Shown piece after piece: positions 8,711 through 15,805 of a stretch of DNA of 26,323 nt. This DNA is from Burkholderiales bacterium. Lineage in GTDB: Bacteria; Pseudomonadota; Gammaproteobacteria; Burkholderiales; Burkholderiaceae_A. A model generated the notes under the pieces. It made no database searches. It had not been told where the DNA came from and saw nothing but the letters and a program-made list of their open reading frames with translations. The stretch lies in the NCBI GenBank assembly GCA_030834045.1, contig JAURFZ010000005.1:1-26323 (forward strand). Reading direction: 5' to 3'. The position numbers and the translations under genes were made by a program. Every line of letters starts with the position of its first letter. Within the stretch, counting starts at the first letter, position 1.

Positions 8711-8747
8711 AGAAAACGGGCATGATTGAGATCGTCAATCATGCCCG
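8711..8747 (-). terminator. Intrinsic terminator-like hairpin between fccB and tal
   Basis: A perfect inverted repeat has arms 8717-8729 and 8735-8747 (13 bp, arm CGGGCATGATTGA) and a 5-nt loop. Read on the minus strand, the stem is followed at once by TTTTCT and then the ATG of tal. This looks like an intrinsic terminator for the cytochrome c/flavoprotein transcript. Its position also makes it a possible 5' leader element controlling tal translation. Confidence 0.8.
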
Positions 8748-8790
8748 AAATCGGCGGGGCAGACTGCCCGGCCTTACAAAAACCTACACA

Positions 8791-10101
8791 CTAGGTAAGC
8801 ATATCGCTCCAGATGTTACGGGCCCAGCCTATTGCGTATTTGCCCTCGAGTTCGTTGGCTGTGCTGCTAAGGCCACCGGCCTCTTTCTTAACCCGCCTCA
8901 CGGTCTTCTTCTCTGGGTCGTAGGTATATACAGCAGCCACGTGGACCACGTTCTTCTCGTCGACGAAGCTGTAGCAGGTGTTGGCCAGCATATGGGGCTG
9001 CGGTGTGCGGCCATTCATAAGCTCAACAATGGCCGAGGCCACCATCTTGCCGTGCTGGTTGGCCATATGCCCCGACTTAGGCATACCCGAGGCAGCCGAG
9101 GTTGCATCACCAAGCACATGCACGTTCTTATGAACCTGCGACTCTAAGGTAAGCCAGTCGACCCCAGCCCAGAGGTTGTTCACATTAACCAGGCCCGCGG
9201 CGTAGGCAATTTGACCCGCCTTTTGCTGAGGAATCACGTTGAGCACGTCGCCCTTGATACGATCACCCACCTCGGTAATAAGCGTCTTGTTACGCAGGTC
9301 AAGTTCCGTCACGTTCATGTTTGGAACGTATTCAACCAGTCCCGGATAAAGGTCTTTCCAGGCCTTCGAGAAGAGCGCTCCCTTTGAGACGATCTTATCG
9401 TTACTGTCGAGAACGACTACTTTGCTCTTCGGCTTTTCACGCTTGAAGTAGTTAGCAACCTGACAGGCCCGCTCGTAAGGCCCTGGAGGGCATCGGTAAG
9501 GACCCTTGGGAACCGTCATAACGAAAGTACCCCCGTTGGGCATTGCTTCGAGCTGAGCACGCAGAGCAACTGTTTGAGGGCCGGCCTTCCAGGAATGCAG
9601 GACAACCTTCTGTGCCTCGGCATTAAGCCCATTGATGGTCTCGAATCGGAAATCAATTCCGGGGGAGACCACCAGCCTGTCGTAGGAGATAGAGGCACCC
9701 TTTGCCGTCATGACAACCTTTTTGACGGGGTCGATCTGAGTTACCTCGTCGTAGACCATCTTAATGCCCCTACGCTCAAGTCCATCGTAGGTTCGAGTGA
9801 TCTCGTTCATTTTACGAACGCCACCAATGACAAGGTTGGAGATTGGGCAGGAATAAAATTCTTTCTGCCGCTCAATCAGGGTGACTTCAATGGCACCCTC
9901 ACTCCACATGTTGAGATATTTTGCTGCTGTGGCACCACCGAAACCTCCGCCCACAACCACAACACGCCCAAGTTTCTTGCTGCTCGATCCTGCCATACCC
10001 CCGGAGGTGGCACATCCAGACAAGCCCACGGTTGAAGCAACGGCGGCAGCACCGAAGCCAGCCTTTAATACGCCACGGCGGTTAACTTTAACTTTATTCA
10101 T
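8791..10101 (-). CDS. fccB: Flavocytochrome c sulfide dehydrogenase, flavoprotein subunit (FccB/SoxF-like), Tat-exported
   Basis: The family oxidises sulfide (or related sulfur compounds) on an FAD and disulfide centre and passes electrons to a c-type cytochrome partner. The 436-residue protein starts with a twin-arginine signal, NRRGVLKAGFGAAAV, followed by LSGC at 27-30, which resembles a lipobox. The FAD-binding motif VVVVGGGFGGATAAKYL is at about 47-63, and the second FAD motif, HVLGDATSAASGMPKSGH, at about 328. The redox cysteine region YRCPPGPYERAC has Cys204 and Cys213; the partner Cys376 is in ANTCYSFV, and the 172-residue spacing resembles known FCSD. AGGGAG precedes the ATG by about 7 nt. 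It lies 86 nt downstream of the cytochrome c gene, so the two form a likely operon. The true substrate cannot be read from sequence. Confidence 0.88.
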   Translation of the reverse strand: MNKVKVNRRGVLKAGFGAAAVASTVGLSGCATSGGMAGSSSKKLGRVVVVGGGFGGATAAKYLNMWSEGAIEVTLIERQKEFYSCPISNLVIGGVRKMNEITRTYDGLERRGIKMVYDEVTQIDPVKKVVMTAKGASISYDRLVVSPGIDFRFETINGLNAEAQKVVLHSWKAGPQTVALRAQLEAMPNGGTFVMTVPKGPYRCPPGPYERACQVANYFKREKPKSKVVVLDSNDKIVSKGALFSKAWKDLYPGLVEYVPNMNVTELDLRNKTLITEVGDRIKGDVLNVIPQQKAGQIAYAAGLVNVNNLWAGVDWLTLESQVHKNVHVLGDATSAASGMPKSGHMANQHGKMVASAIVELMNGRTPQPHMLANTCYSFVDEKNVVHVAAVYTYDPEKKTVRRVKKEAGGLSSTANELEGKYAIGWARNIWSDMLT

Positions 10102-10187
10102 TGTCGACTCCCTGAAATCACATTAAATAAACATTCACAGCCCGCGGGTTGCAAGCGAGGCGGACTGCAAGAAGTTACGCGAACGAA

Positions 10188-10493
10188 TTAACGCTTTTTG
10201 GGCTGACCAGCGAAAAAGTCGGCCATCGCGGCGACCTGTTCATCCGAGTAACCCTGAGAAAGCTGATGCATGATGGTCGCTGGTCTCTCGCCAGACTTAA
10301 ATGCCTTCATAACGGAAATAAACTTTTCTCGGTCGTAGCCTGACAACGACTCCATGCCGCCAGCGCTATTGCCGTTGGTGCCATGACAATTGGCGCAGTT
10401 GGCCGCAATGTAACGCGTCTGATTTAAATTCGATGCCTGCACACCAACAATGCCCGCCAGGAAAATGGCGGAGCCAATAAAAAGATTGCGCAT
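10188..10493 (-). CDS. Small periplasmic mono-haem cytochrome c, probable electron-acceptor subunit for FccB
   Basis: The 101-residue protein has a Sec signal peptide (MRNLFIGSAIFLAGIVGVQA, cleavage probably after residue 20). It has one haem-binding CANCH at 33-37. The likely distal ligand is Met75 in PATIMHQLSQGYSDEQ, the usual layout of small class I cytochromes c of the c553/FccA/SoxE kind. AGGAGG lies just upstream of the ATG. It is the first gene of the pair with fccB. This partnership is inferred from adjacency; small cytochromes of this size commonly pair with FCSD flavoproteins, but it could also be a general electron carrier. Confidence 0.85.
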   Translation of the reverse strand: MRNLFIGSAIFLAGIVGVQASNLNQTRYIAANCANCHGTNGNSAGGMESLSGYDREKFISVMKAFKSGERPATIMHQLSQGYSDEQVAAMADFFAGQPKKR

Positions 10494-10566
10494 GATTCCT
10501 CCTCAAGTGAAAACAACGAACCGGCAAAGTGACTGCTCTTTTTACCTGGACCCACCGAGGACCAAG

Positions 10567-10601
10567 CGACGTTTTATTTATGTGTAAAAGTGTATACGTC
10601 G
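10567..10601. promoter_or_regulatory. AT-rich inverted repeat upstream of the cytochrome c gene
   Basis: The arms CGACGT (10567-10572) and ACGTCG (10596-10601) flank a 23-nt A/T-rich spacer that contains two copies of GTGTA. It lies about 75-110 bp upstream of the cytochrome c start, where a promoter or operator would be expected. I could not assign convincing -35 and -10 boxes. Confidence 0.3.
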
Positions 10602-10652
10602 TTCGAAGGAGACGGCCCCCGTGTAAACCCTAGGCCGCCAGACCAGTAACGA

Positions 10653-10692
10653 GTGACAGAGGCCCGCATGCAGGAGGCCGGCCCTCTGTCAC
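10653..10692 (-). terminator. Hairpin downstream of clpA, possible terminator
   Basis: Perfect 10-bp arms (GTGACAGAGG at 10653-10662 and its complement at 10683-10692) enclose a G/C-rich 20-nt loop, 19 bp past the clpA stop. No T-run follows on either strand, so it is not a canonical intrinsic terminator. It may stabilise the 3' end or act with Rho. Confidence 0.4.
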
Positions 10693-10711
10693 ACCAACCG
10701 GCAACAAGAAC

Positions 10712-13090
10712 TCAAACCTCCGCGGGCTCTTTTCGCTTGGGTCGCGGCTTACTTCCACCGCCTGAGGCGCGCCCGGGCGAGGATTTTTTGGCAGGCTTGT
10801 CACCCTCAAAAAACAGCTCGACGGTCTCGCCGTCCTCTGCAAGCTCAATATCGACACGACCACCATTAACCAGCCGGCCAAACAGCAGTTCGTCAGCCAG
10901 GGCGCGGCGAATTTTGTCCTGAATAACCCGCTGCATAGGCCGCGCACCCATGGCAGGGTCGAAGCCTTGTTTGGCAAGGAATAGTCGCAAGGACTCGGAG
11001 AAGGCGACATCGACCTTCTTGTCTTGCAGCTGAGACTCGAGTTCGATAAGAAACTTATCGACCACCCGAAGAATGATTGCTTCATCAAGCGCCTTGAAGG
11101 AGACGATGGCGTCGAGCCGATTGCGGAACTCGGGCGTGAAGATGCGCTTGATCTCTTGCATCTCGTCACCGGCCTCACGTGAGTTACTAAAGCCGATAAC
11201 GCGCTTGTTCAACATCTCCGCGCCGGCGTTGGTGGTCATGACAATGATGACGCTTCGGAAATCCGCCTTGCGCCCATTGTTGTCGGTGAGGGTGCCATGG
11301 TCCATAACCTGCAACAGAATGTTGAAGATATCGGGATGCGCCTTTTCAATTTCGTCAAGCAATAAGACGGCGTGTGGCTTTTTCGTTATTGCTTCGGTAA
11401 GCAGCCCACCCTGGTCAAACCCCACGTACCCCGGGGGCGCCCCAATAAGGCGGCTGACCGCATGACGCTCCATGTACTCCGACATATCAAAGCGAATAAG
11501 CTCAATACCAAGCAGATAGGCCAGCTGACGGGCAACCTCCGTCTTACCAACACCGGTTGGGCCACTGAAAAGGAAAGAACCAATAGGCTTTTCGGGCTTT
11601 CCAAGCCCAGAGCGCGCCATTTTAATTGCGGCGGCAAGGGCATCAATAGCAGCCTCCTGACCAAAGACAACGTTCTTAAGGTTGCGATCGAGTTTGGCAA
11701 GCACCTGACGGTCGTCGGTGTTCACGGTCTGAGGTGGAATACGGGCAATCTTCGAGACGATCTCCTCAATTTCCGTCTTCCCGATGGTCCGCTTTTGCTT
11801 GCTCTTGGGCAGTATGCGTTGGGCGGCACCGGCCTCGTCGATGACATCAATGGCCTTATCGGGCAGGTGTCGATCGTTGATGTAACGCGCGGACAACTCG
11901 GCGGCTGCAGTAAGCGCCCCGGCCTGGTAGCGAACCCCATGATGCTCTTCGAAGCGCGTTTTAAGGCCTTTGAGAATTTGAATGGTCTGATCGACCGAGG
12001 GCTCGTCCACGTCAATTTTTTGAAACCGCCGCGAGAGCGCGTGGTCTTTCTCAAAAATACCCCGGTATTCGCTGTAGGTGGTCGCACCGATGCAACGCAG
12101 GGCGCCCGAGGAGAGGGACGGCTTAAGTAAGTTGCTAGCATCAAGGGTCCCGCCCGAGGCCGAGCCCGCTCCAATGAGCGTATGGATTTCATCGATAAAA
12201 AGTACGGCATGTTTATCGGCCTTAAGCTGCTTGAGAACAGCCTTAAGCCTTTGCTCGAAGTCGCCGCGGTATTTCGTCCCCGCCAACAAGGCCCCCATGT
12301 CAAGTGAGTAGACCGTGGCAGACTCAAGCACTTCGGGGACCTGGCCTTCCGTAATTCGAAAGGCCAGACCTTCTGCGATGGCTGTTTTCCCCACCCCTGC
12401 CTCACCAACAAGCAAGGGATTGTTCTTGCGACGCCGGCAGAGAATCTGAATAACGCGTTCCACTTCATGCTCTCGGCCGATGAGTGGGTCGATTTTTCCA
12501 GCCTTTGCTAGTTTGTTGAGATTCTGCGTGTACTGATCGAGCGCCGAGGGCTGCCCAGAGCTTGACGAGGCGGGGCCCGACGAGTTGTTGCCCGCTGGGG
12601 ACTCCCCTTCACTGCCTGAGGCAGACTCTTCGGAGGGGGTCTGGGATGGCGGCGTTTTGGTAATGCCATGGGCAATGAAGTTCACTACGTCGAGGCGGGT
12701 AACGCCCTGCTGGTGCAGGTAATACACAGCATGGGAGTCCTTCTCACCAAAAATGGCAACGAGCACATTGGCCCCGGTGACCTCTTTCTTGCCATTTGAG
12801 GTTGACTGCACATGCATGATTGCCCGTTGAATAACCCGCTGGAAGCCCAGCGTGGGCTGGGTATCCACCTCTTCTGAGCCCTGGATGACGGGCGTGTTTT
12901 CAGAGATAAACCCTGTTAAGTTTTTGCGCAAGAGATCAAAATCGACAGCGCAGGCCTTCAGAATTTCGGAGGCCGAGGGGTTGTCAAGTAAGGCCAGCAA
13001 AAGGTGCTCAACGGTTATGAATTCATGCCTTTGCTGCCGTGCTTCGACAAAGGCCATGTGCAGACTAACTTCGAGTTCCTGAGAAATCAT
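10712..13090 (-). CDS. clpA: ATP-dependent Clp protease ATP-binding subunit ClpA
   Basis: ClpA is the AAA+ unfoldase that feeds substrates to ClpP. The 792-residue protein has the N-domain (1-140) that binds ClpS, then a Ser/Gly/Glu-rich linker at about 145-184. The D1 module has Walker A GEAGVGKT (about 229) and Walker B VLFIDE (about 296). The D2 module has GPTGVGKT (about 510) and VLLLDEIEKA. The ClpP-docking loop IGF is in NKRVIGFSN. A basic Ser/Gly/Lys-rich tail of about 25 residues ends the protein. The start MISQELEVSLH is chosen because GGAGGAA at 13093-13099 lies 2 nt before that ATG, and because the family N-terminus matches; a start at 13108 would add six residues. It overlaps the clpS stop (ATGA), so translation is coupled. 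No clpP is in the window. Confidence 0.97.
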   Translation of the reverse strand: MISQELEVSLHMAFVEARQQRHEFITVEHLLLALLDNPSASEILKACAVDFDLLRKNLTGFISENTPVIQGSEEVDTQPTLGFQRVIQRAIMHVQSTSNGKKEVTGANVLVAIFGEKDSHAVYYLHQQGVTRLDVVNFIAHGITKTPPSQTPSEESASGSEGESPAGNNSSGPASSSSGQPSALDQYTQNLNKLAKAGKIDPLIGREHEVERVIQILCRRRKNNPLLVGEAGVGKTAIAEGLAFRITEGQVPEVLESATVYSLDMGALLAGTKYRGDFEQRLKAVLKQLKADKHAVLFIDEIHTLIGAGSASGGTLDASNLLKPSLSSGALRCIGATTYSEYRGIFEKDHALSRRFQKIDVDEPSVDQTIQILKGLKTRFEEHHGVRYQAGALTAAAELSARYINDRHLPDKAIDVIDEAGAAQRILPKSKQKRTIGKTEIEEIVSKIARIPPQTVNTDDRQVLAKLDRNLKNVVFGQEAAIDALAAAIKMARSGLGKPEKPIGSFLFSGPTGVGKTEVARQLAYLLGIELIRFDMSEYMERHAVSRLIGAPPGYVGFDQGGLLTEAITKKPHAVLLLDEIEKAHPDIFNILLQVMDHGTLTDNNGRKADFRSVIIVMTTNAGAEMLNKRVIGFSNSREAGDEMQEIKRIFTPEFRNRLDAIVSFKALDEAIILRVVDKFLIELESQLQDKKVDVAFSESLRLFLAKQGFDPAMGARPMQRVIQDKIRRALADELLFGRLVNGGRVDIELAEDGETVELFFEGDKPAKKSSPGRASGGGSKPRPKRKEPAEV

Positions 13091-13413
13091 GCTTCCTCCA
13101 TGGTGCACTGCAATGGATGCTGATGCATCCGCGAAAAACCGTTAACCTGCTCAACCTTCGTCTCAGCCACCTCTTTGGGATAAGTTCCACAAGCCCCTCG
13201 GCCCTCGCGATGCACTTTAAGCATCACTAGAGTGGCCTGATCTCGGCCCATTGAAAAGAATTTTTGCAGGACTATGACCACAAATTCCATCGGGGTGTAG
13301 TCATCATTCAACAAATAGACCGTAAACAGAGGCGGAGGCTTGACTTTCGCGGGTTCGCGTTCTAGCACCGGAAGGTCAGTTTGGTCGGGGAGCACGGCGG
13401 GTTTTGAGGACAT
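13087..13413 (-). CDS. clpS: Clp protease adaptor ClpS (N-recognin)
   Basis: ClpS binds proteins with N-end-rule residues and delivers them to ClpAP. The core FTVYLLNDDYTPMEFVVIVLQKFF carries the Asn-Asp-Asp of the amino-terminus pocket, and KVHREGRGACGTY carries the conserved His. The chosen start MSSKPAVL (13413) gives 108 residues, close to E. coli ClpS (106). The open frame runs upstream to 13488, but that would add 25 unlikely residues and reach past the predicted promoter. A Pro-rich, flexible N-terminus (about 30 residues) precedes the core, as the family needs for substrate delivery. Translation of clpA is coupled through the ATGA overlap. Confidence 0.94.
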   Translation of the reverse strand: MSSKPAVLPDQTDLPVLEREPAKVKPPPLFTVYLLNDDYTPMEFVVIVLQKFFSMGRDQATLVMLKVHREGRGACGTYPKEVAETKVEQVNGFSRMHQHPLQCTMEEA

Positions 13414-13460
13414 ACTCAAGCTTGCCAGTTTTTTCCTAAGAATGTGGATGCAAAAACTTG

Positions 13461-13488
13461 ATTTTAAAGCGTGAATAAGGTTGGACAA
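13461..13488 (-). promoter_or_regulatory. Predicted sigma-70 promoter for clpS-clpA
   Basis: On the minus strand, -35 TTGTCC (13483-13488, 4 of 6 consensus bases) is separated by 16 bp from -10 TAAAAT (13461-13466, 5 of 6). Transcription would begin near 13454, about 40 nt before the clpS ATG. Its -35 overlaps the -35 of the divergent cspA promoter. Confidence 0.55.
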
Positions 13489-13510
13489 ACCGCTTGCATT
13501 ACCCTATATT
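13482..13510 (+). promoter_or_regulatory. Predicted sigma-70 promoter for cspA
   Basis: -35 TGGACA (13482-13487, 5 of 6) and -10 TATATT (13505-13510, 5 of 6) are separated by exactly 17 bp. Transcription would start near 13517, giving a 5' leader of about 140 nt before the cspA ATG. Confidence 0.65.
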
Positions 13511-13516
13511 AGTGCG

Positions 13517-13656
13517 TGGTTCGTGGCTCGCATGCCTCAAAGGTACGGCGCAAGGTGCGCGAAGGCTGTTTGTATCACTTGATATTGACAGGTTTCTGTC
13601 CGAAGTTGGCCTCTTGACGTGCGTTTTATTTGTTTTTTTGTGAGGTGGTTAGAAGT
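13517..13656 (+). promoter_or_regulatory. Long 5' leader of the cold-shock gene
   Basis: About 140 nt separates the predicted transcription start from the CspA ATG, with no convincing ORF inside. Known CspA-type mRNAs have leaders of similar length that act as temperature-sensing structures. Here only the length and the T-rich end (13623-13640) are seen; I did not identify a cold-box sequence. Confidence 0.4.
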
Positions 13657-13863
13657 ATGTCTACAGGTACAGTCAAGTGGTTCAACGACGCCAAAGGTTT
13701 TGGCTTTATTACGCCGGACGATGGTGGCGAAGATGTATTCGCTCATTTCTCAGCAATCCAAACCAATGGATTCCGTTCTCTAAAGGAAGGCCAGAAGGTT
13801 CAGTTCGATATCGTTCAAGGGCCTAAAGGAAAACAGGCTTCGAACATCGTGCCTCAGGGTTAA
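13657..13863 (+). CDS. cspA: Cold-shock domain protein (CspA family)
   Basis: This 68-residue single cold-shock domain protein binds single-stranded RNA/DNA and acts as an RNA chaperone. RNP1 is KGFGFITPD and RNP2 is VFAHFSAI; GTVKWFNDAKGFGFI is the family signature. The start MSTGTVKWF at 13657 has GAGG at 13642-13645 upstream; a longer frame from 13630 is unlikely because the domain begins right at MSTG. It is followed by a strong terminator. The letter after csp (A, D or E) cannot be assigned from sequence alone. Confidence 0.95.
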   Translation: MSTGTVKWFNDAKGFGFITPDDGGEDVFAHFSAIQTNGFRSLKEGQKVQFDIVQGPKGKQASNIVPQG

Positions 13864-13895
13864 TCCCCGAGTCTCACGAAGTCTTCTTTATGTTT

Positions 13896-13932
13896 AAAAC
13901 CCCGGCTGCCGAATGGTAGCCGGGGTTTTTTT
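13896..13932 (+). terminator. Intrinsic terminator of cspA (probably bidirectional with icd)
   Basis: The arms 13896-13910 and 13915-13929 form a 15-bp stem (one G-U pair) around a 4-nt loop, followed by an unbroken run of T. The left arm starts with AAAA, so the structure also works on the minus strand for the convergent icd gene, which ends at 13952. Confidence 0.9.
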
Positions 13933-13951
13933 ACGCGAGGCGCCAGCTGGT

Positions 13952-15205
13952 TTAAAGCTGGTCAATCATGACCTGCCCAAACTCCGAGCAAGAGACTTGG
14001 GTTGAGCCCTGCATCAGCCTGGCAAAATCGTAGGTAACCTTCTTCGTGGCAATGGCCTTTTCCATGGCGTGAATAATGCTGTCCGCTGCCTCAACCCAGC
14101 CCATATGACGAAGCATCATTTCGGCTGAGAGAATAAGGGATCCTGGGTTTACGTAGTCCTTGCCAGCGTACTTCGGAGCCGTCCCATGGGTTGCCTCAAA
14201 CATGGCAACGCTGTCGGACATATTCGCCCCCGGCGCAATACCAATACCACCCACCTGAGCCGCCAGGGCATCGGAGATGTAATCGCCGTTTAGGTTAAGC
14301 GTAGCAATAACGCTGTACTCGGAGGGACGAAGCAGAATCTGCTGCAAAAAGGCGTCTGCAATGGAATCTTTCACAACGATGGGCTGCCCCGTCTTAGGGT
14401 TCTTAAACTCGCACCACGGCCCACCGTCAATGAGCTGGGCGCCGAATTCTCTCTGAGCCAGGTCATAGCCCCAGTCACGAAAACCACCTTCGGTGTATTT
14501 CATGATGTTGCCCTTATGGACCAACGTAACGCTGGGCTTGTCGTTGTCAATGGCGTACTGAAGCGCCTTACGAACCAGCCGCTCGGTTCCTTCACGCGAG
14601 ACGGGCTTGATGCCGATGCCCGACGTCTGGGGAAAACGAATTTTTTTAACCCCGAAATCGTTAATAAGAATTTGAATAAGCTTTTTGGCCTCTGGGGACT
14701 CTGCGGCGTATTCAATGCCGGCATAAATGTCTTCGGAGTTCTCTCGGAAGATAACCATTTCAACCTTCTCGGGCTCTCGCAATGGGCTTGGTACGCCCGT
14801 GAAGTAGTGAACGGGACGAAGACAGACGTAGAGATCGAGCTGCTGGCGAAGCGCAACATTAAGGGAGCGAATACCACCTCCCACAGGAGTAGTCAGCGGC
14901 CCTTTTATGGAGACAACGTAATCCTTCAGCGCCTCAAGAGTCTCTTCGGGTAGCCAGACATCGGGCCCATAGACCTTGGTTGACTTCTCGCCACAGAAGA
15001 TCTCCATCCAGGCTATTTTTCTTTTGCCACCATAAGCCTTCTTAACCGCCGCATCCACCACTTTCATCATGACGGGGCTGATGTCAATGCCAGTACCGTC
15101 GCCCTCGATGTAGGGAATGATGGGTTCATCGGGTACATTGAGCGAGAAATCGGTATTCACCGTAATTTTTTGGCCGCGATTCGGCCTGACAATTTTGCTA
15201 GACAC
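13952..15205 (-). CDS. icd: NADP-dependent isocitrate dehydrogenase (Icd)
   Basis: Icd oxidatively decarboxylates isocitrate to 2-oxoglutarate in the TCA cycle. The protein shows VPDEPIIPYIEGDGTGIDISP, the substrate and phosphorylation loop LTTPVGGGIRSLNVALRQQLDLYVCLRPV, NSEDIYAGIEY, and LNLNGDYISDALAAQVGGIGIAPGANM. It is the homodimeric E. coli-like class. Start: GTG 15205 (VSSKIVRPNRGQKITVN) is chosen because AAGGGAG at 15211-15217 lies 5 nt upstream, and the result is 417 residues versus 416 in E. coli. A start at the ATG 15220 would consume that ribosome-binding site; the frame is open up to 15340. It is divergent from the DUF192 gene with only 25 bp between starts, so the icd promoter must lie inside that gene. 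Confidence 0.96.
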   Translation of the reverse strand: MSSKIVRPNRGQKITVNTDFSLNVPDEPIIPYIEGDGTGIDISPVMMKVVDAAVKKAYGGKRKIAWMEIFCGEKSTKVYGPDVWLPEETLEALKDYVVSIKGPLTTPVGGGIRSLNVALRQQLDLYVCLRPVHYFTGVPSPLREPEKVEMVIFRENSEDIYAGIEYAAESPEAKKLIQILINDFGVKKIRFPQTSGIGIKPVSREGTERLVRKALQYAIDNDKPSVTLVHKGNIMKYTEGGFRDWGYDLAQREFGAQLIDGGPWCEFKNPKTGQPIVVKDSIADAFLQQILLRPSEYSVIATLNLNGDYISDALAAQVGGIGIAPGANMSDSVAMFEATHGTAPKYAGKDYVNPGSLILSAEMMLRHMGWVEAADSIIHAMEKAIATKKVTYDFARLMQGSTQVSCSEFGQVMIDQL

Positions 15206-15210
15206 AGCCA

Positions 15211-15217
15211 CTCCCTT
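15211..15217 (-). promoter_or_regulatory. Shine-Dalgarno that fixes the icd GTG start
   Basis: AAGGGAG on the minus strand lies 5 nt before GTG 15203-15205. It decides between that start and the upstream ATG at 15218-15220, which would place this sequence inside the coding region. Confidence 0.65.
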
Positions 15218-15230
15218 CATGAAATCAATA

Positions 15231-15737
15231 ATGAACCGAAAGTTTACTCCGCTTAGGAGACCCGCCCGCGGCACAAAAAGACTCAGCGCCTTATGCGCCG
15301 CACTGCTCATAGGGCTTGGCCTTGGCGTTGCGCTGGCCAAGGACCCTCACGAGCTACTTTTCAAGTACGTGAGTCTGAGAATAAACAACGTCTCGGCCAA
15401 GGCAGAGGTCGCCGACACACCGGTCCTGCAGCAACGGGGCCTAATGTTCAGACAGGCTTTAAAAGAAGACCATGGCATGGTCTTCGTTTTTGCCAAACCA
15501 GAGCGTTACTGCATGTGGATGAAAAACACGCCACTTGCCCTGTCAGTCGCCTTCATTGACTCGCAAGGGCGAATCGAGAATATTGAGTCCATGGAACCCT
15601 TTACCGAGACCAGTCACTGCGCGCGCAGGCCGGTGACTTATGCACTGGAAATGAAAAAGGGCTGGTTCCACCAACGGGGCATAGGGGTGGGAGACTTGGT
15701 TCAAGGACTGCCCACCACCCCGGCATCAGGTTTTTAA
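15231..15737 (+). CDS. Exported DUF192 (UPF0127) family protein
   Basis: DUF192 proteins are small single-domain proteins of unproven function. The N-terminus has a positively charged segment, MNRKFTPLRRPARGTKR, and a hydrophobic core, LSALCAALLIGLGLGVALA, giving a signal peptide with a likely cut after ALA. The mature part carries the family motifs TPVLQQRGLMFRQAL, HGMVFVFAKPERYCMWMKNTPLALSVAFID and VTYALEMKKGWFHQRGIGVGD. The start is uncertain: ATG 15231 and ATG 15219 are both in frame and neither has a Shine-Dalgarno sequence; the open frame reaches back to 15117, inside icd. It is divergent from icd. No function is claimed. Confidence 0.88.
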   Translation: MNRKFTPLRRPARGTKRLSALCAALLIGLGLGVALAKDPHELLFKYVSLRINNVSAKAEVADTPVLQQRGLMFRQALKEDHGMVFVFAKPERYCMWMKNTPLALSVAFIDSQGRIENIESMEPFTETSHCARRPVTYALEMKKGWFHQRGIGVGDLVQGLPTTPASGF

Positions 15738-15746
15738 ACTAAGGCC

Positions 15747-15781
15747 TTGCCTACCCCTGCATGGGCCGCAGGGCCAGGCAA
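15747..15781. terminator. Hairpin between convergent DUF192 and sodB genes
   Basis: The arms 15747-15760 and 15768-15781 pair at 12 of 14 positions around a 7-nt loop, midway between two convergent stops. No long T-run follows, so it is a probable but not canonical bidirectional terminator. Confidence 0.5.
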
Positions 15782-15805
15782 TTGAAGGCGAAAGCCTCGT
15801 TAGCC

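Noticed and set aside
8757..8769. Second small inverted repeat next to the tal/fccB hairpin (GGGCAG-A-CTGCCC)
   Set aside because: It can only form a 4-bp stem once a realistic loop is allowed, and it has no T-run.
9574..10035. Plus-strand ORF of 153 residues antisense to fccB
   Set aside because: fccB has FAD and redox-Cys motifs across this interval; the antisense frame has none.
11372..12130. 252-residue plus-strand ORF inside clpA
   Set aside because: It is antisense to a certain ClpA with all AAA+ motifs, and its translation shows no recognisable domain; a typical shadow frame.
11722..12468. 248-residue minus-strand ORF inside clpA
   Set aside because: Another frame of the same strand as clpA, rich in Arg/Pro/Ser, with no family features.
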